Shown in pieces: positions 8,996-17,316 of a stretch of DNA of 64,000 nucleotides; the first letter of the stretch is position 1, and each line of letters opens with the position of its first letter. Position numbers and translations under genes: made by a program. The DNA is taken from the NCBI GenBank assembly GCA_963764525.1, contig CAVXTC010000026.1:1-64000 (forward strand). The letters are read 5' to 3'. Origin of the DNA: DATDIC01 sp963764525 (GTDB lineage: Bacteria > Pseudomonadota > Alphaproteobacteria > Acetobacterales > Acetobacteraceae). The notes beneath the pieces were generated by a model, which ran no database searches, was not told the origin of the DNA, and saw only the letters and a program-made list of their open reading frames with translations.

Positions 8996-10102
8996 GCGAC
9001 GCCGCGGCCACGGCCGGCCGGTTCATGCCGCCCAGCGCACGGGACGAGAGTGCCCCGTCGCGCATCGTGGGGTGGGTGCGTGCCAACCTGTTCAACTCGC
9101 GACTGAACACCGTGCTGACGTTCATCGTGCTGGGGATCGCTTGGCTGGTGCTGCCGCCGCTGTTCCGGTGGGCGGTGAGCCACGCCACCATAACAGGCGT
9201 CAGCAAGGCAGCGTGTACGGGCGATGGCGCATGCTGGACCTTCATCCGCATGCGACTGCCGACGTTTTTCTACGGCCATTATCCGCCGGCGCAACGCTGG
9301 CGGGTGGATCTTGGCGCGGTCACGTTGGCGGCGTTCGCCTGGCCGGTCATGCGAGAACGCACGCGGCACCGCTGGGCTTTCGTGCTGGCGCTGCTGACGC
9401 TATGCCCGGTGGTGATCGGCTTGCTGCTGGTAGGCGGCGTGCTCGGGCTGCCCTTTGTCGATACCAGTCTGTGGGGCGGGCTGATGCTCGACGTCGATCA
9501 TTGCGTTCGTAACTGTTGCCGGGTCGTTGCCGTTTGGGATCGCGCTGGCGTTGGGGCGGCGGTCCACGCTGCCGATCGTGCGTACGCTGTCGGTGGCGTT
9601 CATCGAGCTGTGGCGCGGCGTGCCGCTGCTGACGGTGCTGTTCATGTCGGCGGTGATGGTACCGCTGTTCCTGCCGCCGGGCGTCACGCTGGATCGGCTG
9701 CTGCGGGCGATGGCGGCGCTGATCCTGTTCAATTCGGCCTACATGGCCGAGGTGGTGCGCGGCGGGCTGCAAGGCGTGCCGGCCGGGCAGGAGGAGGCGG
9801 CGTATTCGCTCGGGCTGTCGTGGTGGACGGTGCAGGGGTTCATCGTGCTGCCGCAGGCGCTGAAGATCGTGGTGCCGGGGATCGTGAACACGGTGGTGGA
9901 CCTGTTCAAGGACACCACACTGGTGACGATCATCGGGTTGTCGGACCTGCTGGGGGCGGTGGATCAGGCGCTGAAGGACCCGGCCTGGTTGGGCTTCGCG
10001 ACCGAGGGCTACGTCTTCGCCGCGGTGGTGTTCTTCGTATGCTGCTTTGCGATGTCGGCATATGGGCGGAGCTTCGAGCGGCGGCTGGCGCGGTCGGGGT
10101 GA
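8992..10102 (+). CDS. aapM: General L-amino-acid ABC transporter permease (AapM-like), one frameshift
   Basis: The gene starts at the ATG overlapping the aapQ stop. The first frame gives a membrane protein to about 9490 (GLPFVDTSLWGGLML). The product continues in another frame with TSIIAFVTVAGSLPFGIAL and then MAEVVRGGLQGVPAGQEEAA, the EAA loop of the permease, to the stop at 10102. A single extra G at about 9490 restores one continuous protein of about 370 residues. It pairs with AapQ to form the membrane channel. No ATPase gene follows; the next 100 bases are a REP-type repeat and then an unrelated kinase. The indel is probably a sequence error, because both halves keep full motif conservation. 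Confidence 0.82.
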
Positions 10103-10120
10103 GGCGGTTTGGCTGGTTCC

Positions 10121-10201
10121 CGTCATTCCCGCGAAAGCGGCAATCCAGGCGCGCTCGGGACCGCGCGGGCATGATGGATACGCGCCTTCGCGGGTATGAC
10201 G
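10121..10201. repeat. REP-type palindrome pair (BIME-like)
   Basis: CGTCATTCCCGCGAAAGCGG at 10121-10140 is followed about 35 bases later by its inverted partner, GGATACGCGCCTTCGCGGG.. ending TATGACGG at 10201. Together they can fold into a long hairpin or act as two REP units. Related units occur at 23351, 32550, 41239, 44113, 49685 and around the IS4-type element at 60018. This one closes the aap transporter genes and may stabilise or terminate their transcript. Confidence 0.7.
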
Positions 10202-10219
10202 GCTGGGCGGTTATTTCCA

Positions 10220-11225
10220 ATGATCCAATCGCCGCCCATTGAGATCGTCGCCGCGCTGGCGCGCCTGAAGCTCGTGCCGCACGGCACCACCCCGGCCGGC
10301 GAGCGCCTGACCGGCGGGGTGTCCTCCGATATCTGGCGCATCGACCTGCCGTCCGGCCCAATCTGCGTGAAGCGCGCGCTGGCAAAACTGCGTGTCGCGG
10401 CGGACTGGCAGGCGCCGGTTTCGCGGAACCTGTATGAAGCGCGCTGGATGCAGCGCGCCGATGCCGCGGTTGCCGGTGCCGCGCCGGCGCTGCTCGGCCA
10501 GGATCCGAAAACCGGCGTGCTGGCGATGCAGTATTTGCCGCCGAACGCTTATCCGCTCTGGAAAAACCAGCTTCGCGACGGGCACGCCGATCCGGGCTTC
10601 GCGGCGCATGTCGCCCGTAGTCTCGTCCGGATCCACTCCGCCACCGCCGCGGATACGTCGATCGCCGCAGACTTCCCCACCGATGACATTTTCTTCGATA
10701 TCCGGCTGGAGCCGTATCTTGTTGCCACCGCACGGGCGCATCCCGATCGCGCCGACGCGCTGAATGCGCTGGTCGCCACGACGCAGGCCAACAAGCACGC
10801 GCTGGTGCACGGCGACGTCAGCCCGAAGAACATCCTGGCGGGGCCGGCAGGGCCAGTGTTTCTCGATGCGGAGTGCGCCTGGTGGGGCGATCCGGCATTC
10901 GATCTGGCATTCTGCCTCAATCACCTGCTGCTGAAATGCGTGTGGAATCCGGCCGCAAGCGAGGGCTTCCTGGCCTGTTTCGACGCGCTTGCAACGGCCT
11001 ACCTCGCCGGCGTGGACTGGGAACCGCCGGCCAGCGCTGGAAGCACGTGCCGCACATTTGCTCCCCGGATTGCTGCTGGCACGGGTGGATGGCAAGTCGC
11101 CGGTAGAATACATCACGCGCGAACCGGACAAGGACCGGGTTCGACGCACCGCGCGGGCGCTTCTGGCAGCGCCCGTCGATCGGCTTGGCGCGGTGCGCCA
11201 GGCCTGGGCGAAGGAGCTCTCATGA
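10220..11225 (+). CDS. Aminoglycoside-phosphotransferase-fold kinase (APH family), one frameshift
   Basis: The product is a cytosolic APH/choline-kinase-type phosphotransferase. The catalytic loop is HGDVSPKNIL, with Asp as base, and the metal-binding FLDAECAWWGDPAFDLAF follows. The first frame runs to about 11030 (YLAGVDWEPPA). The remaining C-terminus lies in another frame (LARVDGKSPVEYI.. to the stop at 11225), so one base is missing or extra near 11030. The stop overlaps the ATG of the enolase-like gene by the ATGA pattern, indicating coupling. Such kinases phosphorylate small metabolites. Next to an enolase paralogue and a hydroxyacid dehydrogenase, a metabolic kinase is more likely than an antibiotic-resistance enzyme. 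The substrate is unknown. Confidence 0.75.
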
Positions 11226-12517
11226 CCGACACGCGCATCGCCTTCGTACACGGCCGGCGAATTTGGGACAGCCGCGGCCGGCCCACGGTGGAGGCCGACG
11301 TGCTGCTGGAAGGCGGCGCGGTCGGCCGCGGCATGGCGCCTGCCGGCGCCTCCACCGGTACCGGCGAGGCGCTCGATCTGCGCGACGGCGGTGCAAAGCA
11401 GGGCGGCTATGACGTGACCCGTGCGGTGGGGCACGTGAACGGCGAAATTGCGCGCGCTGTGGTGGGGCTCGATGCGGCCGATCAGCAGGCGGTGGACGCC
11501 CGCCTGATCGCGCTGGACGGCACGCCCAGCAAGTCCCGGCTGGGCGCGAATGCGCTGCTGTCCGTCTCCATGGCCGCCGCCCATGCCGCCGCTGCGGCGG
11601 CGGGCGAGCCGCTGTATCGCTATCTCGGCGGGCCGGAGGCCGTCACGCTGCCGCTGCCACAGGTGCAGATATTCGGCGGCGGCGCGCATGCCGGGCGGCG
11701 CGTCGATATCCAGGATTTCATGGTGGTCTGCCCCGCCGCGACGTCATTCGCGCAGGCGCTGGATTGGACCGCCGAGGTTTATCGGGCCGCCGGCAGCCTG
11801 ATGAAGGAAGCCGGCACGCTGGCCGGGGTGGCCGACGAAGGCGGGTGGTGGCCGGCCTTCAAGACCAACGAGCAGGCGCTCGAAACGCTGGTGCGGGCGA
11901 TCGAGCAGGCCGGGTTCAAGCCGGGGCCGCAGGTGGCGATCGCGCTGGATATCGCCGCATCGGAACTCGGCCGTGGCGGCAAATACAAACTGGCGCTGGA
12001 GAACAAGGAGCTGGACACCGACGGTCTGGTGCGGATGCTCGCCGGCTGGGTGAAATCGTATCCGATTGCGTCGATCGAGGACCCGCTGGGCGAAGATGAC
12101 GATGTGGGCTTCGCCGAGTTCACCAGCGAAGTCGGCGCGCGCATCCAGGTGGTCGGCGACGACTTCCTGGTGAGCCAGGCGTCGCGGATCCGCGAAGCCG
12201 GGCTGCGCGGCACGGCGAATGCGGTGCTGCTGAAACCGAACCAGCGCGGCACGCTGACGGAGACGCGGGACGCGTGGCAGGCGGCGAAGGATTGCAAGCT
12301 GGCGGGCATCGTTTCAGCCCGATCCGGTGAGACCGAGGACACCACAATCGTCCATCTGGCGGTCGGCTGGGGCGTGGGCCAGCTCAAGGTCGGCAGTTTC
12401 GCCCGCGGCGAACGCATGGCGAAATGGAACGAAGCGCTGCGCATCGAGGAGGCGCTGAGTGTGCGGGCGAAGTTTGCCGGCGGGGCGGTGCTGGGGCGGT
12501 CGCGCCGGGGCGCGTGA
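11222..12517 (+). CDS. Enolase-superfamily paralogue with altered active site
   Basis: The protein has 431 residues and aligns along its length with bacterial enolase. Retained are WDSRGRPTVEA at 15-25, the GAST loop at 42-45, His156, the DEGG glutamate Glu206, metal ligands Asp243, Glu286 and Asp313, Lys338 and Lys389. Two expected residues differ: the HRSGETED motif reads ARSGETED with Ala366 in place of the phosphate-binding histidine, and the conserved QEF glutamate is Asp165. These changes, and a gene neighbourhood of kinase plus 2-hydroxyacid dehydrogenase rather than ctpS or pdh genes, suggest an enolase-like dehydratase acting on a different phosphorylated substrate rather than the housekeeping enolase. 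It is translated directly after the kinase. A degenerate or secondary enolase is the alternative. Confidence 0.8.
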   Translation: MTDTRIAFVHGRRIWDSRGRPTVEADVLLEGGAVGRGMAPAGASTGTGEALDLRDGGAKQGGYDVTRAVGHVNGEIARAVVGLDAADQQAVDARLIALDGTPSKSRLGANALLSVSMAAAHAAAAAAGEPLYRYLGGPEAVTLPLPQVQIFGGGAHAGRRVDIQDFMVVCPAATSFAQALDWTAEVYRAAGSLMKEAGTLAGVADEGGWWPAFKTNEQALETLVRAIEQAGFKPGPQVAIALDIAASELGRGGKYKLALENKELDTDGLVRMLAGWVKSYPIASIEDPLGEDDDVGFAEFTSEVGARIQVVGDDFLVSQASRIREAGLRGTANAVLLKPNQRGTLTETRDAWQAAKDCKLAGIVSARSGETEDTTIVHLAVGWGVGQLKVGSFARGERMAKWNEALRIEEALSVRAKFAGGAVLGRSRRGA

Positions 12518-12682
12518 CCCTGGGTGCAGCCGGCCGCGGCGGCATCGGTCCTGTTGAAATCGTCAGCCTTGAACAGCAAAGTCGCGCCGTTCGCTTTGGC
12601 GCAGGCGCAGGTATTCAAACAATCGGATGAGAATATCCGGGCAGGTGGGTGGGTGCAACTGGTATAGGACCCGGCTAGACAG

Positions 12683-13663
12683 GTGGAGGAGAGCGGATTG
12701 CAGCCGTTGAACGTGCTCTTCCATTTCGCCGTGGGACCAGATCTGACCGCGCGGCTGGCGGCGCTGTCTTCGGGCGTGTTGCGCATCACGCCTTGCGGGG
12801 AGCCGGATGCGGCGCTGTTGGCGGACACCGACGTGTTGTGGCACGTGCTGACTCCGGCGACCGCGGCGATGATCGGCGCAGCGCCCCGGTTACGGCTGAT
12901 CCAGAAGATCGGTGTCGGGGTGAACACGATCGACCTGGATGCGGCCCGGGCGCGGGGGATCCCGGTTTGCAACCTGCCGGGGACGAATGCGCGTGCCGTT
13001 GCCGAACTGACTTTGGCGCTGATGCTGGCCGCGCTGCGGCGACTGCCGATGTTCGACGCGGCGATGCGCGAGGGGCGCGGGTTCGCGCTGGACCCGGCTT
13101 TGCAGGACGGGCTGGGGGAGTTGGGCGGGCGCACGGTCGGATTGGTTGGTTACGGTGCGATACCACGCGTGCTGGTGCCGGTACTGGTCGCGCTTGGCTG
13201 CCGCGTGATCTACACCGCACGCACGCCGCGCGGCAACGCGGTCGGAGAATTCCGGCCGTTGCGTGCGTTACTGGAGCAGGCGGATGTCGTCAGCCTGCAT
13301 GTGCCGCTGACGCTGGACACCGAGCGGATGATCGATGCCGAGGCGCTGGCCTGCTTAAGGCCTGGTGCGGTGCTGGTGAACACGGCGCGGGGCGGGCTGG
13401 TCGATCAGGCGGCGCTGGTGGCGGCATTGCGGTCAGGCCGTTTGGCGGCGGCCGGGCTGGACGTGTTCGCCGACGAGCCGCCGCATGCCGACGACCCGCT
13501 GCTGAAGTTGCCGAATGTTGTGCTGACGCCTCATATCGGCTGGCTGACCACCGGCACATTCGACCGCAGCTTCGTGTTGGCAGTGGAGAACTGCCGGCGG
13601 CTGGTAGCCGGAGAACCGCTATTGCATCGGGTGCTGTGGCAGCCCCCTCCCCTTGTGGAGTGA
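12683..13663 (+). CDS. D-2-hydroxyacid dehydrogenase (phosphoglycerate dehydrogenase-like)
   Basis: The protein is about 325 residues. The NAD-binding fold has VGLVGYGAIPRVLVP in place of the usual GxGxxG. The catalytic Arg is in VNTARGGLVDQAAL, the Glu in DVFADEPPH and the His in LTPHIGWLT. The listed start is GTG, but GGAGGA at 12685-12690 sits inside that start region and a TTG at 12698 lies eight bases beyond it. The TTG is the better-placed start and would remove five residues. The enzyme would reduce a 2-keto acid or oxidise a D-2-hydroxyacid in the cytosol. Its last codons (CCCCTCCCCTTGTGGAGTGA) are part of a dispersed repeat, so the natural C-terminus may have been altered by repeat insertion. 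Confidence 0.82.
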   Translation: MEESGLQPLNVLFHFAVGPDLTARLAALSSGVLRITPCGEPDAALLADTDVLWHVLTPATAAMIGAAPRLRLIQKIGVGVNTIDLDAARARGIPVCNLPGTNARAVAELTLALMLAALRRLPMFDAAMREGRGFALDPALQDGLGELGGRTVGLVGYGAIPRVLVPVLVALGCRVIYTARTPRGNAVGEFRPLRALLEQADVVSLHVPLTLDTERMIDAEALACLRPGAVLVNTARGGLVDQAALVAALRSGRLAAAGLDVFADEPPHADDPLLKLPNVVLTPHIGWLTTGTFDRSFVLAVENCRRLVAGEPLLHRVLWQPPPLVE

Positions 13664-13716
13664 ACGAAGGCACATAGGCGACGGCAATTACCCCCCTTGC
13701 GGGAGGGGGCAGGGGA
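13641..13716. repeat. C-tract/G-tract intergenic repeat
   Basis: CCCCCTCCCCTTG and, 50 bases later, CCCCCCTTGCGGGAGGGGGC form short C/G hairpins. Similar units occur at 17329, 36378, 38047, 50716 and 50775. The first half forms the last codons of the dehydrogenase gene. Confidence 0.6.
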
Positions 13717-13740
13717 GCGGTTCGGCACATTGATGCTCAA

Positions 13741-14511
13741 TAGCGGGTACCGATTGATTTGATGTAGTATGGGTAGTTGGTAAGAAACGTGTAGGTTTTG
13801 TGGTATGTCTCGATAATGGTATGGTAAGTATCTCAGATAACGGCGCACAGTTTGTTGTTACGTAGGTATTAGTAGATATTCTCTATAGGGTTTAATTGTG
13901 GTGTGTAGGGAGGTAGTGGTAGTAAGGTAATGTTGTCCGGCACGCGCAGCTCGCCGCCTCGCTGATGCCACCCGGCACAGTCCAGAACCAACACGGCGTG
14001 AGCGCCGGCGGCCACTTGCGAGCTGATTTCCTTGAGATGCTCATTCATCGCCGCGGTATTGACCGCCGGCATGATGATGGACGCGCCGACGCCGCGCTCC
14101 GGGCAGATGGCGCCGAACAGATGTGCGGAGTCGTGACGATTGTCCTTCACCATCAGCGGGCAACAGCGGACCGGTGCCCAGACATACGCATGGGTGCCTT
14201 TCTGGCCCACGCGGGCTTCATCTTGGTACGGATCTCGATTGGCAGGCTGCTGGCGATTGTGCTGCCGAGCAGCGCGGCCTTCACCAGGCCGGCGAAGTTT
14301 TTTTAAAAGCCTCCTGCGCCGCGGCATCGTGCTTCGGATGAAAGGGACGCGGCTGCAACCGCGTCAGACCCATCTTGCGCAGCCACTTGCCGACCGTTCG
14401 CTCGCTGACTGTGACGCTGAACCGTCGGGCCACCTCCTCGCGCAGATCGATGCAGCGCCAGCGCGCCACTTTGTCCGTCTCGGGGTCCGGGCCTTTGACC
14501 GTCAGGGCCTT
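13741..14511 (-). pseudogene. IS630 transposase, catalytic (3') part
   Basis: Reading from 14511, the translation VKGPDPETDKVARWRC then VARRFSVTVSERTVGKWL is the second helix-turn-helix of an IS630 transposase. After a frameshift near 14290 the DDE domain follows: DEARVGQKGTHAYVWAP, HAVLVLDCAGWH (second Asp) and LLPLPPYTPQLNPIENI (third acidic residue). From about 13880 the frame meets a TAA and then two TGA codons, although residues such as NNKLCAV and FLTN still match the family. The enzyme is therefore broken by the IS66 insertion, one indel and in-frame stops. All the stops lie in a tract where the coding strand has lost nearly every G. Confidence 0.75.
14504..14511. repeat. Target-site duplication of the IS66-type element, left copy
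   Basis: AGGGCCTT immediately before the left inverted repeat is repeated at 15972-15979 after the right one. An 8-base duplication is the rule for the IS66 family. Confidence 0.9.
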
Positions 14512-15971
14512 GTAACTGCTCATCCCCCGGGTTTGACATCGGTTCTGCGGCGGAGTCGCACGACGGTTGACATGGTCACGGTGGCCACAATTCAAGCTTT
14601 GGGTGACCGAACTTCCTGACCTCAGTTGCCTGTCGCATGCGGAGAAGGACGCGCTGATCCGGGCGTTGTGGGCGCAGGTTCAGGCGTTGACGGCGCGGGT
14701 GGCGGCGTTGGAAGCCAGGCTGGCTGAGCCGCCGAAGAATTCGGACAATTCCGGTCAGCCACCGTCACGCGACAACAAGGCAAACACCGCGGACAAACCC
14801 AAACGCCAAGGCCCGCGCCTCGGCAGCCTGGGCCGCAAGGGCGGTGGCCGGGCGCTGTCGGCCAACCCCGATGAGACGGTGGTCGCCAGGCCGACATGCT
14901 GCGCGCACTGCCGGGCGGCGTTCGCCACCGCCGATCATCGTCTGGTCGATCGCTTCGACAAGATCGACTTGCCCAAAGTGGCCCCGGTGGTCACCCGCGT
15001 GGAACTCTATGCCGGACAGTGCCAGGCCTGCGGCAGCACCACGCTGGCGCCGCTGCCGCAGGGTCTCGAGCAAGGCAGCCCGTTCAGCATCAACATCGTG
15101 ACGCTGGCGCTGTATCTGCGGTTCACCCATGCCATCAGCTACAAGCGGCTGAGCGGCATGATGCTGGACCTGTTCGGCCTGGCGATCAGTGAAGGCGCGC
15201 TGGATGCCGCGTTCCGCCGCGCCAAGCCGCGTCTGGACAGCGAGGTTGGCGCCATTCTGGCCCGGCTGCGGCGTGCCCGCGTGGTGTGCTCCGATGAGAC
15301 CAGTGTCAGGGTGGATGGCCGCACGTGCTGGAACTGGGTGTTCCAGAACGGCGAAGTGGTCATCCACGTCATTCGGCACAGCGCGGCGCCGGCGTTGTCC
15401 GCGAGGTGATGGACGGCCATCGTCCGGCGATCTGGGTTTCGGATCTGTTCAGCGCGCAGCAGGGGCATGCACAGGACTGGCAGATTTGCCTGGCGCATCA
15501 ACTGCGCGATTGCACATTCGCCATCGAAGCCGGCGACACCATTTTCGCCCCACGGATGAAGATGCTGCTGCTACGGGCTTTCGTGCTGGCCAGGCGCCGG
15601 CACCAACTGGCGCACAGCACACGCCGCCAATACCGCCAGAAACTGGAACGCGCACTCGACGCGGTGATGGCACTGGCGCCAGCCAGCCGCGATGGCCGCC
15701 GCTTGCGAAAGCGATACGGCAAGGTCCGCTCTCACCTGTTCACGTTTCTGGACCATCCCGAGGTAGGCGCCAGATAATTCAAGCGACGCGGGATATGCCT
15801 GCCGCGAGCTATGAAGGTCACCGGCGGTTTCCGATCAGATTGGGGGCCCGACCTGTTCGCCGGCTTTCGCTCCGTCGTTGGAACCGCATCCCGACGGGGA
15901 ATCAACGCCTATCAGGCCATCAAAATGACCCTTCAGGGAGATACCGTTCTCGAACCAGGTTGAGCAGTTAC
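14512..15971 (+). mobile_element. Complete IS66-family element (single-gene type), 1460 bp
   Basis: The ends are inverted repeats GTAACTGCTCA at 14512-14522 and TGAGCAGTTAC at 15961-15971. They begin with the GTAA typical of IS66, and the flanks carry the 8-base duplication AGGGCCTT. Between them is only one transposase gene; the accessory tnpA and tnpB of classical IS66 elements are absent. This matches the ISBst12-like subgroup. The element lies inside the IS630 transposase gene in the opposite orientation. Confidence 0.9.
14603..15963 (+). CDS. IS66-family transposase (TnpC), three frameshifts
   Basis: The GTG at 14603 gives VTELPDLSCLSHAEKDALI, which matches the usual N-terminus of this transposase. 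An in-frame ATG at 14567 would add unrelated residues. The domains run in order: leucine-zipper-like N-terminus, PKNSDNSGQPPS region, zinc-binding CCAHC..CQACG, then the DDE catalytic core with SDETSVRVDGR. The frame changes near 15400 (continuing GAGVVREVMDGHRPAIW), near 15775 and near 15815. The last frame, KVTGGFRSDWGPDLFAG.., reaches the stop at 15963, just inside the right inverted repeat. The frames together cover a full-length protein of about 450 residues. Because the element ends are perfect, the frameshifts may be recent or may be sequencing errors. Confidence 0.8.
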
Positions 15972-16261
15972 AGGGCCTTCAATTCCGTAAGTTGCTCCGC
16001 CGTCAGCAAAGCCGTGCGTCCACCGATCCGGATGGAGACCAGCCCCGCCACACCGTTCCCATTGTACCGGTGGACCCAGTCCCGCAGAGTTTGCCGGTCC
16101 ATCCCAGATCGCTCGGCCGCCGCCTCCCGCGAATGGCCCTCAAGGATCAGCGCAACGGCGAACAGACGCCGCACCTGCGCGCTATCGCTGCTCTTTGCTG
16201 CAAAGCCACGCAGAGCCGACGCCGTATGCTCGGTCCGGGTGATCTTGACCGCCGCCGCCAT
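15972..16261 (-). pseudogene. IS630 transposase, N-terminal helix-turn-helix part
   Basis: From the ATG at 16261 the translation MAAAVKITRTEHTASALRG, then RRLFAVALILEGHSREAAA and GMDRQTLRDWVHRYN, is the N-terminal DNA-binding domain of an IS630 transposase. It ends at LTELKAL, exactly at the target-site duplication of the IS66-type element, and continues on the far side of that element. Alone it has no catalytic domain. Confidence 0.8.
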
Positions 16262-16340
16262 CGCCTGTCTCCGCTCGTGCCATTCCGTGAGCAGCGAATC
16301 GGAATATCGCAGCAATTCCTAGCCCCCTCCCGGTAAGTAG

Positions 16341-16974
16341 ATGGTTGCGACAGTTGGTATTAAACCTTCGTTGGCTGTTGTCGCCCTTCGTGGCGTCCTG
16401 GACGGCGTTGAGCGGCAGGTCGCTGTTCTCGTAGAACTCGGTAACGGGGACCTCGATCCCGATCTCGGGCATCAGCAGGGTGTCGTCGGCCGTCAGGGCG
16501 GTGGCTTTCCAGGCGTTCTCGGTCTTGGCGCGCTCAAACACGATGAGGCCGACGCTCGTGTGTTCCAGGATGACGTAGCGGCGGATGGAGGCCACCGCGT
16601 GGTATTCGCGGAGCTTGTCGATCCGGTCGGTTCGGCCGGACATTTGGCTCAGGACCTCGAACACGACGACCACCCCCGGCACGAGGTGGGCCGTGCCCAG
16701 CAGCCTTGCTGCAGGTCACCAGGGCATCCGGGTAGCGGACGGCGTCGCCAACAGTGGCGATTCCGGCGTCCGGGCCGAGGGCTTCGCAGCCGCTGCCTTT
16801 CAGGCGGGTGCGCAGGGCGAAGTGGATGCTCTGGGTAATGCGGCTGTGGTTGATCGAGCCGCCGGTCATGCCAACAGGCCGGAATCCATCGAACTCGTAG
16901 CGGGTGTCCTGGGTCTGGGCCCAAGCGAAGAATTCCGCCTGCGTCATGCGCGGGTTGCGGAGGGCGATGTTCAT
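16341..16974 (-). pseudogene. Uma2 (DUF820) family PD-(D/E)XK endonuclease-like protein, damaged
   Basis: From the ATG at 16974 the translation has the Uma2 start (MTQAEFFAWAQTQDTRYEFDG) and INHSRITQSIHFALR, then DAVRYPDALVTCSKAA with the PD motif. After a frameshift near 16700 the protein continues VPGVVVVFEVLSQ (the E-V-L core), then IRRYVILEHTS and the usual C-terminal region to about YENSDLP. The reading frame then runs into the IS630 sequence without a natural stop, so the 3' end was probably cut by that insertion. Uma2 proteins share the restriction-endonuclease fold, are common in cyanobacteria and some proteobacteria, and are of uncertain function. Confidence 0.7.
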
Positions 16975-17316
16975 GGCTTGGAGTGTAGCATATACGGAGT
17001 TTCTGGTTCATCGTTTGCAAGCGGGGCGTCCTGAGGATGGAGCGCGGGCTATCAGGAAGCGCGGTCTGACGCTTCGACTGCAACTTTCACTGCTGAAGGA
17101 AGCGTGCCGGCCGGGCATGGCCGAGTGCGAAGTGCTAAAGGAACGCATCATAGTTGCAGCCACCCGGAGGATTTCCGCCTGGCGGACCACGTCGTATCTG
17201 CGCAAACGAGCGGCACGCGACGTGACCGAGGCCCTGGAGAGTTCTGGAAAGTGCCGGAAACGGCAACCCACCGATGCCGGGGTCGAGTTGCCGGTGCGAT
17301 AGGCACGCTTCGGCGA
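16975..17316. other. Intergenic stretch with no recognised gene
   Basis: About 340 bases lie between the divergent Uma2 remnant and the helicase gene. Small ORFs cross it, but none has recognisable sequence or a ribosome-binding site. AGCATATACGGAGTT around 16987-17001 is AT-rich and could hold promoter elements for the Uma2 gene. It is followed by a C/G-tract repeat starting at 17329. Confidence 0.5.

Larger units (their letters stand above)
13741..16330 (-). mobile_element. IS630-family element interrupted by an IS66-type element
   Basis: The IS630 transposase is read on the minus strand from 16261 and is cut at 15972 by the IS66-type insertion. It resumes at 14511. Removing the inserted element and one 8-base duplication rejoins the codons exactly (LTELKAL then TVKGPDPE). 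The outer ends are not defined: no clear terminal repeats or TA duplication were found. The downstream 190 bases are unusually poor in C on the plus strand. The outer limits given are approximate. Confidence 0.65.

Noticed and set aside
10220..11225. APH-fold kinase as an antibiotic-resistance gene
   Set aside because: It overlaps an enolase-like gene and sits among metabolic genes. The catalytic loop is general for small-molecule kinases and there is no link to resistance genes or integrons.
13741..13935. The base-biased IS630 tail as the template or variable repeat of a diversity-generating retroelement
   Set aside because: No reverse transcriptase or accessory gene is present, no second similar repeat is seen nearby, and the biased tract lies in a transposase rather than a ligand-binding protein.
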